From assembly GCA_910586315.1 (NCBI GenBank), contig CAJUIP010000032.1, forward strand, positions 1 to 40,959: a DNA stretch of 40,959 bases. Reading direction: 5' to 3'. Source of the stretch: an uncultured Lachnospiraceae bacterium (GTDB lineage: Bacteria; Bacillota; Clostridia; Lachnospirales; Lachnospiraceae). The notes beneath the pieces are model-generated. The model ran no database searches. It was not told the DNA's origin and was given only the letters and a program-made list of their open reading frames with translations. Positions 1 to 8,016 of the stretch are shown here, piece after piece (positions within the stretch are counted from its first letter, which is position 1; every line of letters begins with the position of its first letter). The translations under genes were made by a program, and so were the position numbers.

Positions 1-51
1 CCGCATTTCTGCGGTTTACAGAACTTTTATTCAATTACAAGTGTTGAAAAC

Positions 52-78
52 CCGGCACTCTTAATTGAGGAGTGCTAA
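52..78 (-). promoter_or_regulatory. CIRCE operator (HrcA binding site)
   Basis: The site reads CCGGCACTC, nine bases, GAGTGCTAA. The CIRCE consensus is TTAGCACTC-N9-GAGTGCTAA, so the right half is perfect and the left half matches 6 of 9. It lies just downstream of a leftward sigma-A promoter. The inferred target is a leftward groES-groEL or hrcA-grpE-dnaK operon that begins beyond the left edge. Confidence 0.88.
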
Positions 79-92
79 CATTCACAGTTGTA

Positions 93-121
93 ACTATATT
101 ACTTAACCAGCCATTTGTCAA
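93..121 (-). promoter_or_regulatory. Sigma-A promoter of the leftward heat-shock operon
   Basis: On the minus strand the -35 is TTGACA (116-121) and the -10 is TATAGT (93-98), with a 17-bp spacer. CIRCE sits just downstream, where HrcA would block transcription. No leftward gene begins inside the window, so the product is out of view. Confidence 0.82.
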
Positions 122-237
122 GACGTTTTTCTCTCTTTTCACAGGTTTTTCATAAAAATCTTAACCGTTCAGATATGTCGGCACAAGGAACACGCCTCAA
201 CAGTTACCAGAAATTTACCTATAATACACAGGTTTGC

Positions 238-266
238 TTGACATTTAACAGCTTTGTAAATATAAT
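238..266 (+). promoter_or_regulatory. Sigma-A promoter of the first 3D-domain gene
   Basis: TTGACA (238-243), 17-bp spacer, TATAAT (261-266): both hexamers are perfect. It lies 58 bp before the start codon at 325. Positions 122-237 show no gene. Confidence 0.85.
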
Positions 267-324
267 GAAATAAATGTCGATTTTTTATGACATTTTGTCA
301 TAACACCAGAATGCGAGGTCAAAC

Positions 325-1116
325 ATGAAAAAGAGTTTACTATGCCGGCTTTTCCTTCCCGGCGCAACCCTGTTCCTTTCTTCCATGGCTGTCTTTCCGG
401 CATATGCCGCGAAAATTTCCGGCCGTTTAGACTCCGTAACGGAATCTTCTATCGCAGGATGGGCCCGTGATAAAGAAGCCTCTGATGCTGCCGTTTCCGT
501 GGAACTGACTCTTATAGGCGATGAAGACCCGGCAGATGTCACTGTCCTTTCTGTAAACACCAAAGAGAATCGCTCTGACCACAGCTTTACATATGCCGTT
601 GACTGGTCTCAGTACAAAAGCGCTTCCTATACCGTAACGGCTGCTGTCGTCTTCGGGGAAGAGCGAATTCCTCTGGAGGGTTCTTTTCTTTATAATAGAG
701 AAACATGTACCGCGGCCAAATTGGAAATCGGTCCCGGCTTTGAACCTGTCAATACCGCGGCCGCTGCCAGCCAGAACCGCTCAGAAAAGGACTCCTTGGA
801 TTCCGGTTCTGAAGCAGCCGGGGAATACCTGGGTTCCTTCACGGCAAGCGCATACTGCTCCTGCGACATTTGCTGTGCAGGCAGCAAGCTTACTTACTCC
901 GGTACAGTTCCCCAACCGGAACACACCATCGCTGCGGATTTAGACGTCTTTCCGCTGGGTACCAGACTCTGGATCGACGGAGTCGTTTATACCGTTGAGG
1001 ATATGGGCGGCGGCATTGCCGGTAACCGTCTGGACATCTATTTTGCCACCCATGAAGAAGCTTTGGATTATGGATTAAAAACCGTAGAAGTCTACTCTGT
1101 AAAGGAAGAAAAGTAA
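325..1116 (+). CDS. Secreted 3D (Asp-Asp-Asp) domain protein, paralog 1
   Basis: A 263-residue exported protein. A signal peptide (residues 1 to about 29, ending AYA-A) is followed by an Ig-like N-terminal domain with a GWARD motif near residue 45. A Ser/Ala-rich linker and a C-terminal 3D domain (about 170-255) follow. The three family aspartates appear as Asp205, Asp226 (EDMGGG) and Asp237 (LDIYF). A cysteine cluster YCSCDICC (178-184) precedes the domain. 3D domains resemble the double-psi-barrel fold of RlpA and MltA and are linked to cell-wall glycan turnover; whether this one is catalytic is not known. The start is supported by GAGG six bases upstream. The next gene is a clear paralog with its own promoter, so this looks like a duplication, not an operon. 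Family call firm, role inferred. Confidence 0.86.
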   Translation: MKKSLLCRLFLPGATLFLSSMAVFPAYAAKISGRLDSVTESSIAGWARDKEASDAAVSVELTLIGDEDPADVTVLSVNTKENRSDHSFTYAVDWSQYKSASYTVTAAVVFGEERIPLEGSFLYNRETCTAAKLEIGPGFEPVNTAAAASQNRSEKDSLDSGSEAAGEYLGSFTASAYCSCDICCAGSKLTYSGTVPQPEHTIAADLDVFPLGTRLWIDGVVYTVEDMGGGIAGNRLDIYFATHEEALDYGLKTVEVYSVKEEK

Positions 1117-1135
1117 AAGAACAGGATTTTTTTAT

Positions 1136-1194
1136 CCCCCATATATGGACTTAACCCACAGGTTAAGAACCCATATATGGGGGATTTTCTTTTT
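1136..1194 (+). terminator. Rho-independent terminator after the first 3D gene
   Basis: A long hairpin with outer arms CCCCCATATATGG and CCATATATGGGGG (1136-1183) and an inner TTAACC/GGTTAA stem. It is followed by a T-rich tract, ATTTTCTTTTT. It separates the two 3D genes transcriptionally. Confidence 0.88.
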
Positions 1195-1233
1195 GAATCC
1201 CATGCAGCGCCGTATCTTTTCCATTTATGGGGC

Positions 1234-1261
1234 TTGACAAATTCGGAAAAATATGTAAAAT
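1234..1261 (+). promoter_or_regulatory. Sigma-A promoter of the second 3D-domain gene
   Basis: TTGACA (1234-1239), 16-bp spacer, TAAAAT (1256-1261), about 90 bp before the start at 1351. The implied 5' leader is AT-rich with no obvious riboswitch. Confidence 0.72.
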
Positions 1262-1350
1262 ATCTAATTGTTTCCGATTTGTTACATTTTTGTTGCGTTA
1301 TTTTTATATTTCGTAACACTTATGACACGAAAAAGAAAGGATGTTGCAAC

Positions 1351-2064
1351 ATGAAAAAAGCAGGACTTATTGCCAAAGCTGCACTGATGGTGCTTTTCAC
1401 CATGATAAGCACCACATGCGCCTTCGCAGATACTTCAAAGATAAATGGGCATTTGGACAGTATTGTAGGCGATGCCATCGCCGGATGGGTCTGGGATTCC
1501 TCCGAACCGGAAACCGCCCAGACTGTTACCGTCACTGTCACAAATAATTCTACCGGAGAAACCGTAAAAACCCTCACAGCAAAAGCAGATGAGTACCGGG
1601 AGGACCTGTCTGCACGCGGCATAGGAACTGGAAGCTATGGTTTCCACGCGGGACTGGACTGGGACAGCCTCCCCGATGCAGTTTACACGGTCAGCATCAG
1701 CGCCAAGGAAACCGCCATCGAAAAAAAACTCCAGCACATCGTTGGAACTCCCGTTTCCGGCTATAAAAATCTGGTTCCCCTGGGTTCCTTCCGCACAACG
1801 GCTTATTGTCCCTGTAATCGTTGTTCTGAAGGCTGGGGCCGCCACACCAGCTCCGGCGCCGTTGCCACTGCCAGGCACACCGTTGCTGTGGACCCGAGAG
1901 TGATTCCCATTGGAAGCCGCCTTCTGATTAACGGAATCGAATATGTGGCAGAGGATACCGGCGGAGGTGTCAAAGGAAACCACATCGATATCTTTTACAA
2001 TACCCATGCAGAAGCAAGGCAGCATGGTTCTGTGCGTGCAGAAGTATATCTGATTCAAAAGTAA
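1351..2064 (+). CDS. Secreted 3D (Asp-Asp-Asp) domain protein, paralog 2
   Basis: A 237-residue exported protein with the same layout as its neighbour. It has a signal peptide (1-26, FADT), an Ig-like domain with GWVWD near residue 45, then a 3D domain (about 145-235). The aspartates are Asp181 (VDPRVIP), Asp202 (EDTGGG) and Asp213 (IDIF). The cysteine motif AYCPCNRC (151-158) matches AYCSCDIC of paralog 1. I chose the ATG at 1351 because a signal peptide starts there and AAAGGA lies upstream; in-frame codons before it lack a signal. The role is probably cell-wall remodelling at the surface, inferred from family only. The linker is shorter than in paralog 1, so the two have diverged well beyond a recent duplication. 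Confidence 0.87.
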   Translation: MKKAGLIAKAALMVLFTMISTTCAFADTSKINGHLDSIVGDAIAGWVWDSSEPETAQTVTVTVTNNSTGETVKTLTAKADEYREDLSARGIGTGSYGFHAGLDWDSLPDAVYTVSISAKETAIEKKLQHIVGTPVSGYKNLVPLGSFRTTAYCPCNRCSEGWGRHTSSGAVATARHTVAVDPRVIPIGSRLLINGIEYVAEDTGGGVKGNHIDIFYNTHAEARQHGSVRAEVYLIQK

Positions 2065-2073
2065 AACGGTTAC

Positions 2074-2166
2074 TGTTCGCTTCCCGGTCAATGATTCCGT
2101 TTATTGACCGGGAGCCAGGGCCAAAGCATACCCCCCATTGCCGCAGACACTCTTAAATGGGCATAT
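2074..2166. repeat. Dispersed intergenic repeat, copy A
   Basis: Begins TGTTCGC, has a 10-bp perfect hairpin (CCCGGTCAAT at 2083-2092, ATTGACCGGG at 2103-2112) and ends in TTGCCGCAGACACTCTTAAA then TGGGCAT. A related copy lies at 28097-28199 and a short one at 34021-34046. No ORF. There is no T-tract directly after the hairpin, so a terminator role is uncertain. Confidence 0.7.
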
Positions 2167-2269
2167 GCTGTTACGCCTTGCACCATCTTGCCCGCGGCCG
2201 CTATAATCTCTTGATTTCTTCATATAATTCTTAAAATTTCCTAAATATCTTAAAGAAAACAGCCTAAAA

Positions 2270-2298
2270 TTGCAAAAACAGGGAATAAATGTTATACT
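2270..2298 (+). promoter_or_regulatory. Sigma-A promoter of the large membrane protein gene
   Basis: TTGCAA (2270-2275), 17-bp spacer, TATACT (2293-2298), 35 bp before the ATG at 2334. Confidence 0.72.
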
Positions 2299-2333
2299 GT
2301 ACCTAATCATAGAAAGGGGAATTTAGAATTTTT

Positions 2334-4058
2334 ATGAAAAAGAAACGTTTTTCCTCCATGCTGGGAGGAATCCTGATTTCCGCCATCATCATTTTTCTTC
2401 TTTATTATATGATGCTGCCGGCAATCAATTTAAAAAGCCAGGATTTTTTCATCTTCCTGATCCTGTCCGTTCTTATTATTCTGACTGTAAATTTCATCAC
2501 CTATATGAAAGAATTCCTTTCCGGTCTTGGAAACAGGAATGTGCATCTGGAGCGTGACCCTTATACAGGGCAGCTTCGTTTCGTAACCAGCCCTTCAGAA
2601 AACGGGCCGGGTACTCCCGGACGCTCCCTGGCAAAGCCTTTAAAATATGGCTTCGGCTTCATCGGGATCCTGATTATATTCATGATGATTGCCTCCCTGG
2701 CCGGAATCCAGCTCTTCAACGCCACCCGGTACCGGGACCTGATTCTCATAGAAAACGGGGATTTTTCCCAGGATGTGGCTGAAATCAACATGAGTCAGAT
2801 TCCTGTGGTAGACCGCGATACTGCCACAAGGCTTGGCAGCCGGAAGCTGGGAGAAATGTCCGAACTGGTTTCCCAGTTTGAAATAGAAAACGACTACACC
2901 CAGATCAACTACAAGGGAAGCCCGTACCGGGTGACTCCCTTATCCTATGCGGACCCCATCAAGTGGTTCTATAACCAAAAGAAGGGACTCCCTGCCTATA
3001 TTACAGTAAACATGGTAACCCAGCAGACCGATCTGGTATGGCTGGAAAACGGTATGAAATACTCTCCCAGCGAATACTTTTTCCGGAACATTTACCGCCA
3101 TATGCGGTTTTCCTACCCTACAAAAATATTCGAAACTGTCTCCTTTGAAATCGACGACTCCGGGACGCCCTACTGGGTGGCTCCCACAATCGCTTACCGC
3201 ATCGGCTGGTGGAGCGGTAAAGATATCGACGGAGCCATTCTTGTCAATGCCATCACCGGAGAATCTGTGTTTTACGAAAAAGACGAGGTTCCCCAATGGA
3301 TTGACCAGCTTTATGATTCCGATCTGATTATCACCCAGCTCGACGATAACGGCCGCTTCCAGAACGGTTATATCAACTCCATTTTCGGTCAGAAAAATGT
3401 GCGGCGCACCACATATGGCTACAACTATCTGGCTTTGGATGATGACGTATACCTTTATACGGGAATGTCCTCCGTTACTGCGGACCAATCCAACATCGGT
3501 TTTGTACTGGTAAATTTAAGGACCAAAGCTACCAGATTCTACACGGTTCCGGGAGCCACAGAAACTTCCGCCATGGCCTCCGCGCAGGGACAGGTACAGC
3601 ACTTAAAATATACCGCTACCTTCCCTCTGCTGTTAAACGTCTCCGACCGTCCCACCTATTTCGTCTCCCTGAAAGACGATGCCGGACTGGTGAAAATGTA
3701 CGCGTTTGTAGACGTGGAGCAATACCAGATTGTAGGTACCGGAGCCACCATTGACGACGCCAGAAAAAATTACCGGACCGCCCTGAATCTTGAAGATGTG
3801 GAAATCGGAGAACCGGCGGATACGAAGGAGACAAGTGGTACCGTCGATGCAGTGGCAGCTACGGTCATTGCCGGAAACACCTGCTATTACTTTACCCTGG
3901 AAGGCAGTGATACGGTGTATGCCGCCTATGTGACCATTCATGAAAGCCTTCCATTCTTAAAATCCGGCGATCAGATTACTTTTACCTACACCGAGGATGA
4001 CACGCCCAGACAGGTGACACAGATCAGTAAAATTCGCCCGGCCCCAGTACAGCCATAA
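2334..4058 (+). CDS. Conserved membrane protein of unknown function, large extracytoplasmic domain
   Basis: A 574-residue protein that I do not recognise by name. A lysine-rich start is followed by two hydrophobic segments (about 9-29 and 36-56), a loop, and a third membrane segment (about 105-127). A long soluble part of about 440 residues rich in aromatic and beta-type sequence comes next. The motif APTIAYRIGWWSG with DGAILVNAITGE suggests a PepSY-like beta fold, but this is only an impression. The last 85 residues (from about 490) look like a separate small beta-barrel. AAGGGG lies upstream of the ATG but at a long distance (about 17 bases), so the start is less sure than most. Single gene with its own promoter and terminator. 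No function is claimed. Confidence 0.82.
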   Translation: MKKKRFSSMLGGILISAIIIFLLYYMMLPAINLKSQDFFIFLILSVLIILTVNFITYMKEFLSGLGNRNVHLERDPYTGQLRFVTSPSENGPGTPGRSLAKPLKYGFGFIGILIIFMMIASLAGIQLFNATRYRDLILIENGDFSQDVAEINMSQIPVVDRDTATRLGSRKLGEMSELVSQFEIENDYTQINYKGSPYRVTPLSYADPIKWFYNQKKGLPAYITVNMVTQQTDLVWLENGMKYSPSEYFFRNIYRHMRFSYPTKIFETVSFEIDDSGTPYWVAPTIAYRIGWWSGKDIDGAILVNAITGESVFYEKDEVPQWIDQLYDSDLIITQLDDNGRFQNGYINSIFGQKNVRRTTYGYNYLALDDDVYLYTGMSSVTADQSNIGFVLVNLRTKATRFYTVPGATETSAMASAQGQVQHLKYTATFPLLLNVSDRPTYFVSLKDDAGLVKMYAFVDVEQYQIVGTGATIDDARKNYRTALNLEDVEIGEPADTKETSGTVDAVAATVIAGNTCYYFTLEGSDTVYAAYVTIHESLPFLKSGDQITFTYTEDDTPRQVTQISKIRPAPVQP

Positions 4059-4067
4059 AAAGAACTA

Positions 4068-4141
4068 TGAGAAACACGTTTTGCGAGTTTCTCAAGTTAT
4101 CGCGGCAGTCGCCAAAGTCTCGTGCAAGCACGGACTTTGGC
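4068..4141. repeat. Two intergenic hairpins
   Basis: Hairpin one: TGAGAAAC (4068-4075) with GTTTCTCA (4087-4094). Hairpin two: GCCAAAGTC (4111-4119) with GACTTTGGC (4133-4141), whose loop holds a second stem CGTGC/GCACG. They sit between the stop of the membrane protein gene and the terminator at 4160. Confidence 0.6.
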
Positions 4142-4159
4142 TCGTTGATCGCGTAAATT

Positions 4160-4202
4160 AAGTGAGCGCCGTAAGCAAAACCGCCTGCGGCACTCACTTT
4201 TT
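4160..4202 (+). terminator. Terminator between convergent genes
   Basis: AAGTGAG with CTCACTT (4160-4166, 4193-4199), an inner GCCG/CGGC stem and a T-run on the plus strand. It serves the rightward membrane protein gene. On the minus strand the following bases are T-rich enough that it may also end glgD transcripts. Confidence 0.72.
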
Positions 4203-4218
4203 AATCTCTGGAAACCAT

Positions 4219-5358
4219 TTATACCGTCTGATACTTGGCAACATATACCTGGAAGCTGTCTGTACCGTAAAGCTCTTTTCCGACTGTTATGGTCACGTTC
4301 TTATCGGTAATGACATATTCCAGTCTCGCGCCCTCTTCCACAACAGTGTCCTGCATCAGAACGCAGTTCTTTACCTTTGCGCCTTTGGCAATCTTAACGC
4401 CACGGAACAAAATGCAGTTTTCCACTTCACCCTCAATCACGCATCCGTCTGCGACCAGGACATTCTTTCCCTTCGCGCCGTTGATATATCTGGTGGGGTT
4501 ATCATCACGAATCTTTGTATAGATTGGATTTCCCTCAAACAGAGCATCCAGATTCTTATCATCAAGGAGCTTCATATTCTCATCAAAGTAGCTCTTCATG
4601 TCGTTAATTCTGGCGAAATATCTGTCATACTTATAGGCCCGGACATTTAATTTTTCAAGCTGCGGAGCCAGGATATCCCGCTCAAAGTACGCATAGCCGC
4701 GAACAAAGGCGGTATGAATCTGATCGATGAGAAGCTCTCTGTCGATCACATAGACGTTCATGGAATAATTTTGAATACCTTCCTTCTGGGAATTCATGTA
4801 AATCTTCTTCACACGTCCGTTGTCGATATTTAAGGTATAGTAGAGATCCTTTACAACATCCGTCTTTCTTGCACTCTCCGGAATCTTCTCCTCTGCGTAT
4901 ACAGCGGTCACATCAGCGCTGCTTTTCACATGAGCTTCAATCAAAGCTTTAAAATCAAAATTCGCGGCGATATTCGTGTCGGCCATCACCACATACTTCT
5001 CCTTTTGCTCCCGCAGGAACGGAAGGACGCTGGCAAGGGCTTCCACACGTCCGGTATAAACTTTGATTCCTTTCTCCGCAAACGGCGGGAATATATTCAA
5101 TCCGCCGTTTTTACGGGCCAGATCCCACTCGCGGCCGGATCCCAGATGGTCCATAAGGGAATGGTAGTTTTCGCGCACAATAATGGAGATATTGTCGATT
5201 CCGCAGTTTACCATGCTGGACAGAATAAAATCCACCATACGGTAACGGCCCGCAAACGGAATGGATGCCATTAAACGCTCGCTGACCAGCTCCGGAACAA
5301 GACTGTCATAGCTGTTTGGGAAAATGATGCCCAGTGCATCTGCGTTGGAATTTACCAT
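4219..5358 (-). CDS. glgD: Glucose-1-phosphate adenylyltransferase, regulatory subunit GlgD
   Basis: A 379-residue nucleotidyltransferase homolog with a C-terminal left-handed beta-helix (about 280-375). In Firmicutes, GlgD pairs with GlgC to form ADP-glucose pyrophosphorylase, which makes ADP-glucose for glycogen. In place of the GlgC catalytic GD-type motif (SGDQI) this protein has MADTNI. The N-terminal GGxGSRL-type substrate loop is also missing, being replaced by IIFPNSYDS. Both fit the known non-catalytic, regulatory character of GlgD. The start ATG overlaps the glgC stop by 7 bases, giving translational coupling. glgA, glgB and glgP are not in this window. Confidence 0.95.
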   Translation of the reverse strand: MVNSNADALGIIFPNSYDSLVPELVSERLMASIPFAGRYRMVDFILSSMVNCGIDNISIIVRENYHSLMDHLGSGREWDLARKNGGLNIFPPFAEKGIKVYTGRVEALASVLPFLREQKEKYVVMADTNIAANFDFKALIEAHVKSSADVTAVYAEEKIPESARKTDVVKDLYYTLNIDNGRVKKIYMNSQKEGIQNYSMNVYVIDRELLIDQIHTAFVRGYAYFERDILAPQLEKLNVRAYKYDRYFARINDMKSYFDENMKLLDDKNLDALFEGNPIYTKIRDDNPTRYINGAKGKNVLVADGCVIEGEVENCILFRGVKIAKGAKVKNCVLMQDTVVEEGARLEYVITDKNVTITVGKELYGTDSFQVYVAKYQTV

Positions 5359-6560
5359 TGTTCTTCACCGCCTTCTACATTTTTATTAATCATGGCATTG
5401 GGGCCGATTTTAGCGCCATCCCCAATCTGAATGCCGGAACCGATGGTGGCCACGCCTTTTTCAGCGCCGGATGGCATTGCGCCCACAACGGCATTCTTTC
5501 CAATCACTACGTTTTCGGCTACGATACAGTGCTTTACAACCGCTCCGGCCTTAATTACGGAACCTCCCATTATAACTGCATCTTCCACGTCTGCGCCCTC
5601 TTCCACCTTAACGCCTGCAAAAAGAATGGAATGCTTCACATGCCCGTCAATGCGGCAGCCATCTGTTATCATGGAGTTTTCCACCACGCCTGTATGGCTG
5701 ATCTTATGGCCTGTCATGCCGCTGTTACGGCTGTAAATCTTCCAGTTTTCATCAAACAGGTTGATTCCGCTGTGTTCCGGATCCAGAACCTCCATATTGG
5801 CTTCCCATAAAGAAGAAATGGTTCCGACATCCTTCCAGTATCCGTCAAAATGATATGCATACATGTTGCGGCCGTCTTTTAAAAGGTTGGGAATAATGTT
5901 GTTTCCAAAATCATTTTCGGAATTGGGATCCGCTTCATCCTCAATCAGATACTTTCTCAAAATATCCCAGTTAAAAATGTAAATACCCATGGAAGCCAGA
6001 TTGGACTTGGGGTTCTTGGGCTTCTCCTGGAATTCTGTGATCTTGTCATTCCCGTCCGCGACCATAAGGCCAAAACGGGACGCCTCCTCCCACGGAACCT
6101 CCATAACGGCAACACTGAATTCTGCATTCTTTTCCTTATGGAACCGTAAGAAATCGCTGTAATCCTGCTTACAGATCTGGTCGCCGGAAAGGATGATAAC
6201 ATATTCCGGATCGTATCTCTCAATAAACGGAATATTCTGGTAAATGGCGTTGGCGGTTCCTTTATACCAGTCAGAGCCGGATGCCTGCTGATAAGGCGGA
6301 AGTACATGAACACCACCGTAGAGACGGTCCAGGTCCCACGGCTGTCCGTTCCCTATGTACTCATTTAACACCATGGGCTGATACTGGGTAAGAATACCTA
6401 CGGTATCAATTCCTGAGTTCACACAGTTCGATAGCGGAAAGTCGATGATACGGTACTTTCCGCCAAAGGGAACTGCAGGTTTTGCCAGCTTCTGGGTCAA
6501 GGCATAAAGGCGGGAACCCTGGCCACCGGCAAGCAGCATTGCAATCATTTCTTTTGCCAT
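5352..6560 (-). CDS. glgC: Glucose-1-phosphate adenylyltransferase, catalytic subunit GlgC
   Basis: A 402-residue enzyme that joins ATP and glucose-1-phosphate to give ADP-glucose, the first committed step of glycogen synthesis. The nucleotide loop LAGGQGSRLYALT is near residue 10. The catalytic aspartate lies in SGDQI near residue 125; most GlgC proteins have GDHIYKMDY, so His-to-Gln and Tyr-to-Cys changes are present. The sugar-phosphate motif EKPKNPKSNLASMGIYIF and a C-terminal beta-helix with hexapeptide repeats follow. The start is the ATG at 6560, preceded by AGGGGGAAATATT. A TGG-TAAAAT extended -10 (TAAAAT at 6656-6661) on the minus strand may be its promoter. It is followed by glgD with a 7-base overlap. 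Confidence 0.96.
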   Translation of the reverse strand: MAKEMIAMLLAGGQGSRLYALTQKLAKPAVPFGGKYRIIDFPLSNCVNSGIDTVGILTQYQPMVLNEYIGNGQPWDLDRLYGGVHVLPPYQQASGSDWYKGTANAIYQNIPFIERYDPEYVIILSGDQICKQDYSDFLRFHKEKNAEFSVAVMEVPWEEASRFGLMVADGNDKITEFQEKPKNPKSNLASMGIYIFNWDILRKYLIEDEADPNSENDFGNNIIPNLLKDGRNMYAYHFDGYWKDVGTISSLWEANMEVLDPEHSGINLFDENWKIYSRNSGMTGHKISHTGVVENSMITDGCRIDGHVKHSILFAGVKVEEGADVEDAVIMGGSVIKAGAVVKHCIVAENVVIGKNAVVGAMPSGAEKGVATIGSGIQIGDGAKIGPNAMINKNVEGGEEQW

Positions 6561-6713
6561 AATATTTCCCCCTGAAATAATAATGATTCCGTGCACAGCG
6601 TACAGGCGCAGGAAGGTCCGGACACTGCCCAAAGCACAAAAAATCTGTTATGCATATTTTACCACAATATCCCATTTTTCGATAGTACTTTTGTACAAAA
6701 TTTATTATAATCG

Positions 6714-6864
6714 GTAACAGTTCAGCCTTGCGAAGATTTTGGATAAAAAACACGCTGAAAACTTGTTTTCATAAGTGTTTTTTATCCAGAATCTTCATAA
6801 GGCGGACGCCGCGTGCTTCTTGTCCGCTGAAAGCGGGCAAGAAGATGCAAGGCTGAACTGTTAC
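6714..6864. mobile_element. MITE-like structured element, 151 bp, with 8-bp flanking direct repeats
   Basis: The ends are perfect 18-bp inverted repeats: GTAACAGTTCAGCCTTGC (6714-6731) and its complement (6847-6864). Inside are two long hairpins. The first has 22-nt arms (6732-6753 and 6775-6796, one wobble) and is extended by TGAAAAC/GTTTTCA. The second has 11-nt arms, TTCTTGTCCGC and GCGGGCAAGAA (6817-6843). TATAATCG occurs on both sides (6706-6713 and 6865-6872), as a target duplication would. No ORF is inside. A third copy of the inner 11 bases (TTCAGCCTTGC) forms the end of hemW, so part may have arisen from, or acts as, the hemW terminator. Confidence 0.65.
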
Positions 6865-6873
6865 TATAATCGT

Positions 6874-8010
6874 TCAGCCTTGCAAAAATTTTTCCATAAC
6901 ATAATTACTCACATCCATCCCGTACTCTGTAAGCTTAAACCGTCCTCCTTCCAGGAGGGCTGCCCCTTCCCTCACAAACCGTTCCATAAGTCCCGGATAT
7001 ACCGCTTCAGCCGTCACACCGAAGGTTTCTTCAAACTGTTTTAAGGAAACTCCGCAAACCATACGGAGTCCCACAAAGAAAAATTCCTCCTGCATGTCTT
7101 TCGGGGTCAGTGTCTCCTCATCCAGACGTTTTCCCGGCATTTCATTCAGATATTTCTTTAAATCCCTCTCATTCCTGAAGCGTATTCCATTCACATAGGA
7201 GGATGCCCCAAGGCCCAGGCCCAGATAGGGAACTCCGGTCCAGTAGCCGACGTTATGGCGGCACTCCTTTCCCTTTTTCGCATAATTGGAAATCTCATAC
7301 CGTTCGTATCCTCTGGATTTTAGAAATTCCCTGGTCTTATGGTACATCTGCCGCTCCTCTTCCTCATCCGGAAGAAGGCCCGTTCCCTTTCCCTCTCCGT
7401 ACATTTCATAAAAGGGCGTCCCCTCCTCCACAATCAGACTGTACGCGGAAATGTGTTCCGGGTTTAAATCCGCTGTTTTTTCCAGAGTTTCCATGAAGCT
7501 TTCCACCGTCTGCCCCGGAAGGGCACACATTAAATCGACATTGATATTCTGAAATCCCGCGGCTCTGACCAGGCGGAAGCTTTCCAGGAATTCCCCGTAC
7601 GTATGGATTCTTCCAAGCGCCTTAAGCTCTCTGTCATTGGATGACTGAAGTCCAAGGCTTAAACGGTTTATCCCCGCCCGCCTGTATGCCGCAAGCTTTT
7701 CTTCCGATACGGTCCCCGGATTTGCCTCCACAGAAATCTCCGCAGTTTCTTCTATATTAAAGTATTTTCTTAAATACGCAAAAATTTCCTCCATCCACGC
7801 TCCGGGAAGAACCGACGGCGTACCTCCCCCCACAAATATGGAGGAAACCTGACGGTCAACGTACCCGCCGCTTACAAGCTTTATTTCTTCCAGGAGCTTA
7901 TCCACGTACTGCCGTTTCACCTCTTCCCCCTGCGGGAATGACAAAAAATCACAATAGCTGCATTTTTTGACACAGAACGGGATATGAACATATAACTCCA
8001 TGGTTTCCAT
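6874..8010 (-). CDS. hemW: Radical SAM heme chaperone HemW
   Basis: A 378-residue radical SAM protein. The iron-sulfur motif CVKKCSYC lies in HIPFCVKKCSYCDF near residue 12. SAM-binding motifs include FVGGGTPS (about 59) and EANPGT (about 95), and the C-terminal HNVGYWTG motif is typical of the HemW/HemN family. HemW is often annotated as oxygen-independent coproporphyrinogen oxidase but is known in other bacteria as a heme chaperone. In Bacillus the gene follows lepA, as here apart from an inserted NUDIX gene. The start at 8010 is 6 bases after the NUDIX stop; an ATG at 8001 is also possible. The last codons (LQG stop) overlap in sequence with the ends of the adjacent structured element. Confidence 0.93.
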   Translation of the reverse strand: METMELYVHIPFCVKKCSYCDFLSFPQGEEVKRQYVDKLLEEIKLVSGGYVDRQVSSIFVGGGTPSVLPGAWMEEIFAYLRKYFNIEETAEISVEANPGTVSEEKLAAYRRAGINRLSLGLQSSNDRELKALGRIHTYGEFLESFRLVRAAGFQNINVDLMCALPGQTVESFMETLEKTADLNPEHISAYSLIVEEGTPFYEMYGEGKGTGLLPDEEEERQMYHKTREFLKSRGYERYEISNYAKKGKECRHNVGYWTGVPYLGLGLGASSYVNGIRFRNERDLKKYLNEMPGKRLDEETLTPKDMQEEFFFVGLRMVCGVSLKQFEETFGVTAEAVYPGLMERFVREGAALLEGGRFKLTEYGMDVSNYVMEKFLQG

Positions 8011-8016
8011 CGTCCC

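Noticed and set aside
1435..2091. Leftward 218-codon open frame over the second 3D gene
   Set aside because: Shadow of a well-supported secreted protein with its own promoter and RBS on the plus strand.
6874..8010. Oxygen-independent coproporphyrinogen oxidase (HemN) as the hemW product
   Set aside because: Length and synteny next to lepA fit HemW; the usual N-terminal extension of true HemN is absent.
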